A DNA stretch of 64,000 bases from the NCBI GenBank assembly GCA_005938025.2, contig VCCI02000001.1, forward strand, positions 186,001 to 250,000. The letters run 5' to 3'. Position numbers and translations under genes: made by a program. Shown one piece after another: positions 35,655-43,441 of this stretch; position 1 is the stretch's first letter; each line of letters opens with the position of its first letter. The notes under the pieces are model-generated. The model saw nothing but the letters and a program-made list of their open reading frames with translations, had not been told where the DNA came from and did no database searches. The DNA is from Inquilinus sp. KBS0705. Lineage in GTDB: Bacteria; Bacteroidota; Bacteroidia; Sphingobacteriales; Sphingobacteriaceae.

Positions 35655-36914
35655 CGGCCTTGCTGTTACCAACGCGCTATAGCCAACCAACTGCACGTAT
35701 CGCGAGCCTATCTGGTGGTAATAAACCAAAACCTGGTACTCATTTTCGGTTTCAAAGTAGTTACCTTCTAATAAATTATCGTCAACGGTTTTAGTAGCGC
35801 GATTATACCACACATACTTATAATCATAAACGCCTTGTTTTAGCATTAGGTCGGTGTAAAACCTGCCGCGATCGTCGTACTTTAAGCGGCTGCTTTCATC
35901 AAGCCGGTAATCGTTAAACTGGCCAACAATATAGGGCGAGCCTTGTGCCTCGGTTTTATTGGCAGCCAGGCTAAAATATACGTGGGCGTAATCGGCATCG
36001 CGGCGCGGGTCGCGGCCATCCTGGTTCAGGATAAAGAATTTACCGTCGTTATCATACAATAAGGTGTAGTTTGGCAGGTCGCGGCGCGGGTCGCCTAATA
36101 GCATTACCGTATTCATCGAATCGCGGTAGATGTGTGCTATCCTGTCAGAATTCAGCTTTAACGACCGTGTATCAAAATGCCTGAACTCGTTACCGCCTGC
36201 AAAATCGTTAATGTTTACATCGTTATAAACCAGCTGCGTGCCACGTATATAAGTGGGTATAGTGTTTATTTTGCCGGTTTCGTAGCGGGCATTTTGCATC
36301 AGCAGTATCTTAATATCGTTATTGGGGCTTTGTACCTGCAGGCCGGCATAATCTACCGTAAAATTTACTTTTTGATTGCTGCGCCTGTTAGCCACATTGT
36401 TTGACGAGGTAATAGTTGCCGCTACCGATACCTTTTTGCTAAGTACATACAGCCGTCGGGTTAATACAAGCTTGCTTTGGTCGCCATCTTCGTAAACTTT
36501 AAGTATGTAATTGCCCGATATTTTTGGGATGATATTACGGTTGGGTAGCTTAACCTGGTAATGGGTGTATTTTTGAAACGTGGCTGATGAGTAGGTATAA
36601 TCGTTTATCCTGTCGTCGGTAAAGCTTTGCAGGTACTCTGAGGAGCCAAGGTGCGACGAGTTCCAGCTATCGTCGCAATGCTCCAAAGTATAATTGTAGG
36701 TGCGGCTGCCACCGTTCAGGTCATCAAAACCCAGTATCACTTCCTCGGTACTGCCCAATGTAATAACAGGGAAGGAGGCTTGCTTTTCGGAATTATAAAA
36801 CTCTACGCTTTTTATTTCCGGCCGGTAAACCGTATTATCATACGGCGTGTTTTGCGCAAAGGTGTTAATGTGCAGTAAAAGGGTAGCTATAAAAACAGGT
36901 AAAGCTTTTTTCAT
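35652..36914 (-). CDS. Type IX secretion system plug protein (DUF5103)
   Basis: A 420-aa secreted protein: signal peptide MKKALPVFIATLLLHINTFA-Q, then an all-beta body with YRPEIKSVEFYNSEKQASFPVITLGS and EHCDDSWNSSHLGSSEYLQSF, hallmarks of the DUF5103/T9SS plug family. In Flavobacterium the plug protein blocks the SprA translocon pore on the periplasmic side. The rest of the T9SS is not in this window. A two-residue longer start (ATG 36920) is possible. The stop codon lies at the edge of a dispersed repeat. Confidence 0.82.
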   Translation of the reverse strand: MKKALPVFIATLLLHINTFAQNTPYDNTVYRPEIKSVEFYNSEKQASFPVITLGSTEEVILGFDDLNGGSRTYNYTLEHCDDSWNSSHLGSSEYLQSFTDDRINDYTYSSATFQKYTHYQVKLPNRNIIPKISGNYILKVYEDGDQSKLVLTRRLYVLSKKVSVAATITSSNNVANRRSNQKVNFTVDYAGLQVQSPNNDIKILLMQNARYETGKINTIPTYIRGTQLVYNDVNINDFAGGNEFRHFDTRSLKLNSDRIAHIYRDSMNTVMLLGDPRRDLPNYTLLYDNDGKFFILNQDGRDPRRDADYAHVYFSLAANKTEAQGSPYIVGQFNDYRLDESSRLKYDDRGRFYTDLMLKQGVYDYKYVWYNRATKTVDDNLLEGNYFETENEYQVLVYYHQIGSRYVQLVGYSALVTARP

Positions 36915-36987
36915 TATCACAATTATAGCACAAAAACGTGGTGGTGATAAATTTATTTCGGAAGTGGTGCTGGTGCTCTTTATTACG

Positions 36988-37085
36988 CAGCGTCATGGCG
37001 AGGCACGAAGCCATCTTCGATAGAAAAGTCGGCTACAAGCATGGCGAGGATTGCTTCTTCGCCATGCTTGTATCGCAATGGCGTT
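36988..37085. repeat. Degenerate GTCATTGCGAGG-type inverted repeat
   Basis: GCGTCATGGCGAGGCACGAA and further on CTTCGCCATGCTTGTATCGC-like segments match the repeat family at 50864-50980 and 58388-58475, with mutations. Between the T9SS plug and ABC-F genes. Confidence 0.5.
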
Positions 37086-37102
37086 TTTAAACAGTATGTA
37101 AA

Positions 37103-37135
37103 CAAAAAAGGCGGCTGCTACTGCAACCGCCTCTG
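37103..37135 (-). terminator. Terminator of the ABC-F gene
   Basis: GGCGG and CCGCC pair (with CTGC/GCAG inside) and are flanked by A6, giving a U-run for the minus-strand ABC-F gene. Confidence 0.65.
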
Positions 37136-37145
37136 CTACTCAATT

Positions 37146-39071
37146 TTAAGCTTCCAGCTCCATTATCTGGTCGGCAAGGGCCTCCCATTTTTGCTGGTAT
37201 TCGCCAAGCTCCATTTTTTTAAGCTGATAATTGTTGTTTAACTGCTTCATTTTTTCGGCCTGGTTGTAAAGGCTTTGGTCCGCAAGTTGCGTATTTAGCT
37301 GCTTTATTTCTAACTCCACAGCGGCTATTCTATCTTCAAGCGTTGTAAGGTCCTGGTTAAGCTTTTTAAGCTGCTGGTGCTTGTTATCGCCTTGTTGTGG
37401 TTTGGCCGGTGCTGCTTCCTTTTTCTCTTCTTTTTTTGGCTGAGGTGCGGGCGTAGCTACTTTTGGCTCCAGCTTGCGTTTGGCAAACCACTCGTCAAAC
37501 TCGGCGTATGTACCTGGGTATTGTTTTATTTTCTGATCCTCGATAAACCAGATTTTGTTGGCTACATTATCTAAAAAGTACCTATCGTGCGATACTACTA
37601 TAAACGTACCCTCAAAATGCTGCAAGGCTTGTATCAATATGTTAACCGACTGTATATCCAGGTGGTTGGTAGGCTCATCCAGTATTAAAAAGTTTGCATC
37701 TGATGTTAGGGCCTTAGCCAGCGCCACACGCGATTTCTCGCCTCCTGATAATACTTTTATCTTTTTAAACACATCATCACCGGTAAACAAAAACGAACCT
37801 AATATCGATCGTAGTTCTGTTTCGGTATGCTTTGGTGCAAAGGCCTGTAGTTCCTGTAATATCTGGTTCTCCAGGTGTAACGATTCCAGCTGGTGCTGCG
37901 CAAAAAATGTTTGGGTCACATTATGGCCGGTTTCGCATTTGCCGGTGTAATCGGTATCGGCACCTGCCGCAATACGTAACAAGGTAGATTTACCCTTACC
38001 GTTAGCACCGATCAAGGCAATTTTATCACCTTTTTCTATAATGGCCTCGGCATCGTCCAAAATGTCTATTGTTGGATATTTTTTGGTGATGTGCTCCATG
38101 GTTACCACGTGCCTGCCCGATTGCTTGGAGAAACGGAAGCTAAAGTTTACCGATGGGTTATCATCGTCAACATCATCTACTCGCTCCATTTTATCGAGCA
38201 TTTTTATACGCGACTGCGCCATTTTTGCTTTAGAGGCCTTGGCACGGAAACGCTCTATCAAACGCTCTTCCTGTTTTATTTTTGATTGCTGGTTTTTAAA
38301 CTCGCCACGCTGAATTTCTTCGCGCTGCGCTTTTTCTTCCAGGTAAAAACTATAGTTGCCCGCGTAAACAGTAAGCTTACCCTTGCGTGACTCAACCGTG
38401 CGGTTAATTACCTTATCTAAAAACCACCTATCGTGCGATACAATGACGATGGCCCCATCAAACGATTTCAAGTAATCCTCTAACCATTGTATCGATGGTA
38501 AATCCAGGTGGTTGGTAGGCTCATCCAGTAAAAGAATATCGGGTGCCTGTAACAATATTTTGGCCAGCATTACCCGCATTCGCCAACCACCGCTAAAGGT
38601 GCTTAGCTTGCGCTGGCAATCGGCCTCGCTAAAACCTAAACCCGCTAAAATTTCGTGTGCTTTATATTCAATATTATAACCGTCAAGCAGTTCAAATTCG
38701 TGCTGCTTATCGCTTAACTTGTGTAAAAGGTCTTCGGTATAGTCAGTTTCCAGCTTTTTAAGCAGGTTCTCTATCTCGTCGTGCAGTTGGTTTTGACGAT
38801 GAAAGGCCTCCATAGCCACGTGCACTATATTTTTATCAGACGAGTACGAAAGCAGATCCTGGTTAAGGTAACCCATGGTAAGGTCCTTAGCCATAGATAT
38901 GGTACCCGATGTAGGCTTGTAATCGCCAACAATGATCTTTAAAAGCGTGGTTTTACCGGTACCATTGGCGCCAATAAGGCCAATTTTTTCACCGGGTTTA
39001 ATATGCCAGTTAGCTTCATCATACAGGGCGCGCGCACCAATCTCGAACGTAAGGTTATTTATAGCGATCAT
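37146..39071 (-). CDS. ABC-F family ATPase, Uup-like
   Basis: A 641-aa soluble protein with two ABC cassettes and no membrane part. Walker A motifs are GANGTGKTTLL and GANGKGKSTLL, signatures FSGGWRMR and LSGGEKSR, and both Walker B motifs read LLDEPTNHLD/LDEPTNHLD. The C-terminal coiled coil after a Lys/Glu/Pro linker (PQPKKEEKKEAAPAKP) resembles Uup. ABC-F proteins act on the ribosome, rescuing stalled translation or giving antibiotic resistance; the precise branch cannot be told here. ATG 39071 is set by TATCTTTG (minus strand, 39079-39086), 7 nt upstream. Confidence 0.93.
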   Translation of the reverse strand: MIAINNLTFEIGARALYDEANWHIKPGEKIGLIGANGTGKTTLLKIIVGDYKPTSGTISMAKDLTMGYLNQDLLSYSSDKNIVHVAMEAFHRQNQLHDEIENLLKKLETDYTEDLLHKLSDKQHEFELLDGYNIEYKAHEILAGLGFSEADCQRKLSTFSGGWRMRVMLAKILLQAPDILLLDEPTNHLDLPSIQWLEDYLKSFDGAIVIVSHDRWFLDKVINRTVESRKGKLTVYAGNYSFYLEEKAQREEIQRGEFKNQQSKIKQEERLIERFRAKASKAKMAQSRIKMLDKMERVDDVDDDNPSVNFSFRFSKQSGRHVVTMEHITKKYPTIDILDDAEAIIEKGDKIALIGANGKGKSTLLRIAAGADTDYTGKCETGHNVTQTFFAQHQLESLHLENQILQELQAFAPKHTETELRSILGSFLFTGDDVFKKIKVLSGGEKSRVALAKALTSDANFLILDEPTNHLDIQSVNILIQALQHFEGTFIVVSHDRYFLDNVANKIWFIEDQKIKQYPGTYAEFDEWFAKRKLEPKVATPAPQPKKEEKKEAAPAKPQQGDNKHQQLKKLNQDLTTLEDRIAAVELEIKQLNTQLADQSLYNQAEKMKQLNNNYQLKKMELGEYQQKWEALADQIMELEA

Positions 39072-39078
39072 TTGCGCG

Positions 39079-39086
39079 CAAAGATA
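39079..39086 (-). promoter_or_regulatory. -7 element of the ABC-F gene
   Basis: TATCTTTG on the minus strand, 7 nt before ATG 39071; excludes the longer frame beginning at 39101. Confidence 0.55.
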
Positions 39087-39151
39087 CGATTTTGAGCCCA
39101 AAGCATAAAGCTCAAAGCCGAAAGCTTTACAATGTGAGGATAAAGAAGCTT

Positions 39152-40333
39152 TTACTTAACGCCAAATATCTCCGCCAGTTTGCTATCCAATGCATTTGCG
39201 GCCTGTGTGCCATCATAACGGCCGATAATAGTGCCTTCATTATCTATCAATATCTTGGTAGGGAAAAGATTGACGCTATAGGTTTCGGTTAATGAGTTTG
39301 GTTTGTCTTTATCGAGTACATTGTACCAAATACCTGTATTATCTTTTTTGATGGCCCGCCTCCAGTCATCGGGTTTGTCATTTGCTGCTATTGCTATAAC
39401 ATCAAGACCAGCCCGGTGGTATTTATTAAATAACAATATTAGATGTGGTGTGCTCTCGCGACATGGTACACACCAGCTTCCCCAAAAATCGAGCAGTACA
39501 TATTTGCCCTTAAAGTTTGCTAAACTGACGGATTTTCCGTTAACGTCGTAGGCCGTAAAATTTTCGGCTTTAACATTATTAATTATGTTTGCTGCCAAAC
39601 GAGTACTGATTGCTTTCTGAACACCCAAGCCGGGTGTGCTTTTTTTAACAGCGGGGCTAAATCGATCAAATATAACCTGTAATGAATCGACTGGCCATGT
39701 TGATGTGTAAGGACTCATTTCAATAGCACTGATATAAGAGTTTGGGTGAGTAGCGATAAACTTGCTTATAATCTCTTCATACTTTTTCACAAACGGTTCG
39801 CGTTGCCTAAGTATCGCCGTTAAGGTCTCATTAAGTGAATCTATTTTTTTATCGCCCTTGTTAGCTTTTTTAGCCGCTTCTATTTCGAGCGCAACAGCCC
39901 CGTAACTTTTCATCACATCGGCGAGGCCTTTATTAGCCTCATTTATTTGCGCATGCAGTGCCAGTGATTCATTCTGTGATTTACTGCCAGTAACCTTAAG
40001 GCCATTTATATGGCCATTGACCGCGGTACCTGTTATAACGCCTGCTTCAAGCAGGAAATGTGCATAATCACTTTGATGTATATCCTTGGCGATATACGGT
40101 GCTTTATAAACAATCAGAAATGCGTTGCTCACGCCATTGACAAGCCCTTTAAATGAAAAATTGCCATTTTCGAGGGCGCAACTATCAATAGTGTAAACTC
40201 CTTTATCATTAAAATATGTAAGTCGGGCACTCATGCCTTCTGTGCTATCTATTTTTCCGGAAAAAGTAAAATTCTGCGCGTTTACTTTTAAGACTGTACA
40301 GAATAGCAATAAAAAAAAGTTGATTCTTTTCAT
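39152..40333 (-). CDS. TlpA-like periplasmic thiol-disulfide oxidoreductase with DUF4369 domain
   Basis: A 393-aa exported protein: signal peptide ending VNA-Q, N-terminal DUF4369-like beta domain (FTFSGKIDSTEGMSARLTYFND), a helical linker (NEANKGLADVMKSYGAVALEIEAAKK), and a C-terminal thioredoxin fold with CVPC in FWGSWCVPCRESTPHL and cis-Pro in LFPTKILIDN. It reduces disulfides in the periplasm, for instance in cytochrome maturation or protein repair. This DUF4369-TlpA architecture is typical of Bacteroidota. Monocistronic by spacing. Confidence 0.92.
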   Translation of the reverse strand: MKRINFFLLLFCTVLKVNAQNFTFSGKIDSTEGMSARLTYFNDKGVYTIDSCALENGNFSFKGLVNGVSNAFLIVYKAPYIAKDIHQSDYAHFLLEAGVITGTAVNGHINGLKVTGSKSQNESLALHAQINEANKGLADVMKSYGAVALEIEAAKKANKGDKKIDSLNETLTAILRQREPFVKKYEEIISKFIATHPNSYISAIEMSPYTSTWPVDSLQVIFDRFSPAVKKSTPGLGVQKAISTRLAANIINNVKAENFTAYDVNGKSVSLANFKGKYVLLDFWGSWCVPCRESTPHLILLFNKYHRAGLDVIAIAANDKPDDWRRAIKKDNTGIWYNVLDKDKPNSLTETYSVNLFPTKILIDNEGTIIGRYDGTQAANALDSKLAEIFGVK

Positions 40334-40395
40334 TTAAGTTACTTATGGTTAAGTAATTATAACCATCGTATCAACTATCTGCAAATTCTTTAACA

Positions 40396-41160
40396 CTATT
40401 TAACAGTCTCCATCCATCCTTGCGCCATCAGCTTTTCGCCGGCTATGCTGGGGTGTACGCCGTCAAGCGTCCAGTAGGTGGCAGGGGCTAGTTTTAGGGC
40501 GTTGTTAAATATGGTTTGATAGGGGATGAAAGGCGCATCGTATAAAGTGGCAATATCGCGTGCGGCCTTACGGAACAAATCAAACGTTGGGTACCATTTG
40601 GCGTCTACCGCTTTGGTGCCTATCATGGCAAACGGCTCGCCGATGATGAATTTAACACCCGGCAGCGCCTCTTTGGTACGGTCGAGCAGTTTTTTGTAGT
40701 CGGCAATATAGTTATCGATAGTGCCGGTGTAGCCACTGGTTAAAGTATGCCAAAAATCGTTAACGCCGATATGTATGCTTACAATAGTTGGTTTAAGCGC
40801 AATGCAATCCGTATCCCAACGCTCGGCCAGTTGGTAAACCTTGTTGCCGCTAACACCTTTGTTATATATCTGCAACATTTTTTGCGGGTACTTGGCCAGC
40901 AGGTCGGCTGCTGTTAATAAGGCATACCCATTACCTAACGATCCGGTATCATTGGCAAGGGTTTTATTATGGTCACGGCCCCAGTCGGTTATCGAGTCGC
41001 CTTGCAGCAATATTACATCGTTATCTTTTAGCTCTATTTTTTTATCGGCCACGTTTGTTGTGGCGGACGCCACAATTTGCGGTATAGATAAGGTAGCCGC
41101 GGTAACAATGGCGGTGTTTTTTATAAAATTACGGCGCGAGTTGGCTTGTATGTCTTTCAT
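40396..41160 (-). CDS. SGNH/GDSL hydrolase with Tat-like signal
   Basis: A 254-aa esterase or lipase-like protein. SRRNFIKNTAIVTAATLSIP is a twin-arginine signal. The catalytic Ser is in LLQGDSITDWG (block I), Asn in GVNDFW (block III), and Asp/His in LDGVHPSIAGEKLMA (block V). Such enzymes often deacetylate polysaccharides or cleave acyl esters; the substrate is unknown. It should be folded before export. Confidence 0.9.
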   Translation of the reverse strand: MKDIQANSRRNFIKNTAIVTAATLSIPQIVASATTNVADKKIELKDNDVILLQGDSITDWGRDHNKTLANDTGSLGNGYALLTAADLLAKYPQKMLQIYNKGVSGNKVYQLAERWDTDCIALKPTIVSIHIGVNDFWHTLTSGYTGTIDNYIADYKKLLDRTKEALPGVKFIIGEPFAMIGTKAVDAKWYPTFDLFRKAARDIATLYDAPFIPYQTIFNNALKLAPATYWTLDGVHPSIAGEKLMAQGWMETVK

Positions 41161-41250
41161 AATTTAGTGTTGTAATGCGTGGTAAAGCGCAATAGGTCCA
41201 ACTAAATTACAATATTCTTGCCTATCTTAAACCTTAAAAATTAAAAACGG

Positions 41251-41258
41251 TAAATTTG
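41251..41258 (+). promoter_or_regulatory. -7 element of pyrD
   Basis: TAAATTTG ends 4 nt before ATG 41263, implying a leaderless pyrD mRNA. Confidence 0.55.
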
Positions 41259-41262
41259 CGCC

Positions 41263-42297
41263 ATGTATTTTTTATTAAAGCCACTACTGTTCCAGTTCGA
41301 CCCCGAGAGCGTTCATTATTTTGTAACCCGCAACCTGCAACGTTTTAACCGCATACCCGGCGGTAAGGCACTTAGCAAGGCCATTTGGGAGCTAAATGAT
41401 AAACGCCTAGAAAAGGAAGTTTTTGGTTTAAAATTTAAAAACCCCGTTGGCCTTGCAGCCGGTTTTGATAAAAATGCCGAACTGATAAGCGAAATGGGTG
41501 CCTTAGGCTTCGGTTTTGTTGAGGTGGGTACGGTTACCCCTTTGCCGCAACCCGGCAATGATAAGCCCCGCATGTTTCGCCTGCCGCAGGATGGCGCGCT
41601 GATTAACCGTATGGGCTTTAATAATTTTGGCGTGGATATAGCCGCCGAACGCATTGCGGCTTACCGCAAAAGCTTAAAGCAGGGCCAAACGCCGTTGATA
41701 ATAGGCGGTAATATTGGTAAAAACAAGGTAACCCCCAACGAGGATGCCGTAAGCGATTATATTAAATGTTTCGACAGGTTGTTTGGTGTGGTAGATTATT
41801 TTGTGGTGAATGTTAGCTCGCCCAATACACCGGGCCTGCGCGAGCTACAGGAAAAAGGGCCGCTAATGAATATTTTAAACACCCTGCAGCAACGTAATAG
41901 CAAGGGTGGCATAAGCAGGCCTATTTTATTAAAAATAGCCCCAGACCTTACTAATGAGCAACTGGACGATATTGCCGATATAGTTAAACAAACCAAAATT
42001 GCCGGTATTATTGCCACTAATACCACCATTAATCGCGAGGGGCTTACCGGTAAATTTAAAGGCGAAACTGGTGGGTTAAGCGGCAAGCCATTAACCAGCC
42101 GGTCTACCGAGGTAATTGCTTATTTGCATAAGGCATCCGGCGGTTCATTTCCCATTATTGGGGTGGGAGGGATACATTCGGCCCAGGACGCCATAGAAAA
42201 AATGGAGGCAGGGGCAGCATTAGTACAATTATACACCGGCTTTATATACGAAGGGCCGGGATTGATCAAGCGGATATTAAAGCGGTTGTCGGCGTAA
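41263..42297 (+). CDS. pyrD: Quinone-dependent dihydroorotate dehydrogenase (class 2)
   Basis: A 344-aa flavoenzyme oxidising dihydroorotate to orotate in pyrimidine synthesis, coupled to menaquinone. The N-terminal helices ([20 protein letters not shown]) are the class 2 membrane-associating extension. FMN/substrate motifs are present: [39 protein letters not shown] (catalytic Ser in this region), ATNTT and [11 protein letters not shown]. Full length. A bidirectional terminator follows. Confidence 0.96.
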   Translation: MYFLLKPLLFQFDPESVHYFVTRNLQRFNRIPGGKALSKAIWELNDKRLEKEVFGLKFKNPVGLAAGFDKNAELISEMGALGFGFVEVGTVTPLPQPGNDKPRMFRLPQDGALINRMGFNNFGVDIAAERIAAYRKSLKQGQTPLIIGGNIGKNKVTPNEDAVSDYIKCFDRLFGVVDYFVVNVSSPNTPGLRELQEKGPLMNILNTLQQRNSKGGISRPILLKIAPDLTNEQLDDIADIVKQTKIAGIIATNTTINREGLTGKFKGETGGLSGKPLTSRSTEVIAYLHKASGGSFPIIGVGGIHSAQDAIEKMEAGAALVQLYTGFIYEGPGLIKRILKRLSA

Positions 42298-42312
42298 AAG
42301 CAATTTACCCCA

Positions 42313-42350
42313 CAAAAAAGGCATCCCAATAAATTGAGATGCCTTTTTTA
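42313..42350. terminator. Bidirectional terminator
   Basis: AAAAAGGCATC and GATGCCTTTTT pair around CCAATAAATTGA, with A- and T-runs for both pyrD and the convergent 57-aa protein gene. Confidence 0.85.
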
Positions 42351-42368
42351 ATGCTTTGTTTGATAGAA

Positions 42369-42542
42369 TTATTTGCCTGCGGCAATAGCTAAAACAGCAT
42401 TGTTTTTTGCTATTTGGCTATCTTTTTTTTCAGCAGAACGGCTGCCTAACTCAATGTTAGTAGCTAATTTTAAGAATTGTACTTCTAAACGAGAGAAAGT
42501 TTTATTTCTTCTATCTTTTCTTTTTAAACGAGTAACGCCCAT
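42369..42542 (-). CDS. 57-aa basic conserved protein
   Basis: A short gene reading MGVTRLKRKDRRNKTFSRLE... to ...NNAVLAIAAGK, pI strongly basic at the N-terminus (KRKDRRNK). I recognise similar small proteins with a MGVTRLKRKDR-like start in Bacteroidota; they are uncharacterised, and the basic N-terminus suggests RNA or ribosome association (inference). It lies just 31 nt from tRNA-Cys on the same strand and may be cotranscribed with it. Codon use and the terminator behind support a real gene. Confidence 0.8.
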   Translation of the reverse strand: MGVTRLKRKDRRNKTFSRLEVQFLKLATNIELGSRSAEKKDSQIAKNNAVLAIAAGK

Positions 42543-42573
42543 GATCTTTTTATTTTAAAATGTTTTAACCCTG

Positions 42574-42644
42574 AGGTCGGAAGCGGATTCGAACCGCTGT
42601 AGGAGGTTTTGCAGACCTCTGCCTAGCCACTCGGCCATCCGACC
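42574..42644 (-). tRNA. tRNA-Cys (GCA)
   Basis: 71-nt cloverleaf on the minus strand. The acceptor GGTCGGA pairs with TCCGACC. The anticodon arm is GAGGT-CTGCAAA-ACCTC with anticodon GCA, and the T arm has GGTTCGAATCC. The CCA end is not encoded. Confidence 0.95.
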
Positions 42645-42691
42645 TTTTTTAAGGACTGCAAAAATAGTAATTATTTATTGCTAATCAATTT

Positions 42692-43441
42692 TTATTTAAA
42701 GCTTTTTCCCGCAGCTTCCGAACAAAAAATAGCCGTAGCTATAGCCACATTCAACGATTCGGCGCCGCCTATGCGGGGTATGGTTATTTTATTGGTAATT
42801 AATTGCTGTATTTGCGGGCTTATGCCATTGCCCTCGTTGCCCATAACTATCAACCCCTCAGTGCCAAAATTGGTTTTGTACAGGTTATCGCCGTTTAACA
42901 GGGCGCCATACACCGGCAAATTCATGTGCGATATAAAATCGTCCAGTTCGGTATAAATAATGTTTACCCTTGCCAACGATCCCATAGTGGCCTGCACCAC
43001 TTTTGGGTTATAAACATCAACCGTATCTGCCGAACAGATGATGTTTTTGATACCAAACCAATCGGCAGTACGTATAATAGTGCCCATATTGCCCGGATCT
43101 TGCACACCATCAAGTACCAGTGTAAATTTATTTTTCAGGTCGGTATGGCTTAATTGGGGCCACTGGGGTATATAAACGGCTGCAATAGCCCCCGCCGGGT
43201 TTTTTAAAGCACTTATTTTTTGCAGTTCGTTTAACGAAATCTCGAATGAGTTTATTTTTTGGGATAATTTAAGCAATTTTGGGGCAATGTCGGCAGTATG
43301 GTAAATGGTATGCACCCGATAGCCCGAGTCAATAAACTCGGTTATCGATTTATACCCTTCTACCAGGAATAAACCATGCTCCCGTCGAAACTTTTTATGT
43401 TGTAAAGACGTTAGTAAACTGATCTGTGATTTTGAAAGCAT
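42692..43441 (-). CDS. SpoU/TrmH family RNA 2'-O-methyltransferase
   Basis: A 249-aa SPOUT methyltransferase transferring a methyl group from SAM to ribose 2'-OH of rRNA or tRNA. The N-terminal substrate-binding domain (SLQHKKFRREHGLFLVEGYKSI) is followed by the knotted catalytic domain with DGVQDPGNMGTIIRTADWFG (motif 1), IVMGNEGNGIS (motif 2) and IPRIGGAESLNVAIATAI (motif 3). The RNA target is unknown. ATG 43441 is used. The first 16 nt overlap the divergently transcribed tamL start, so the two genes share DNA at their 5' ends. Confidence 0.93.
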   Translation of the reverse strand: MLSKSQISLLTSLQHKKFRREHGLFLVEGYKSITEFIDSGYRVHTIYHTADIAPKLLKLSQKINSFEISLNELQKISALKNPAGAIAAVYIPQWPQLSHTDLKNKFTLVLDGVQDPGNMGTIIRTADWFGIKNIICSADTVDVYNPKVVQATMGSLARVNIIYTELDDFISHMNLPVYGALLNGDNLYKTNFGTEGLIVMGNEGNGISPQIQQLITNKITIPRIGGAESLNVAIATAIFCSEAAGKSFK

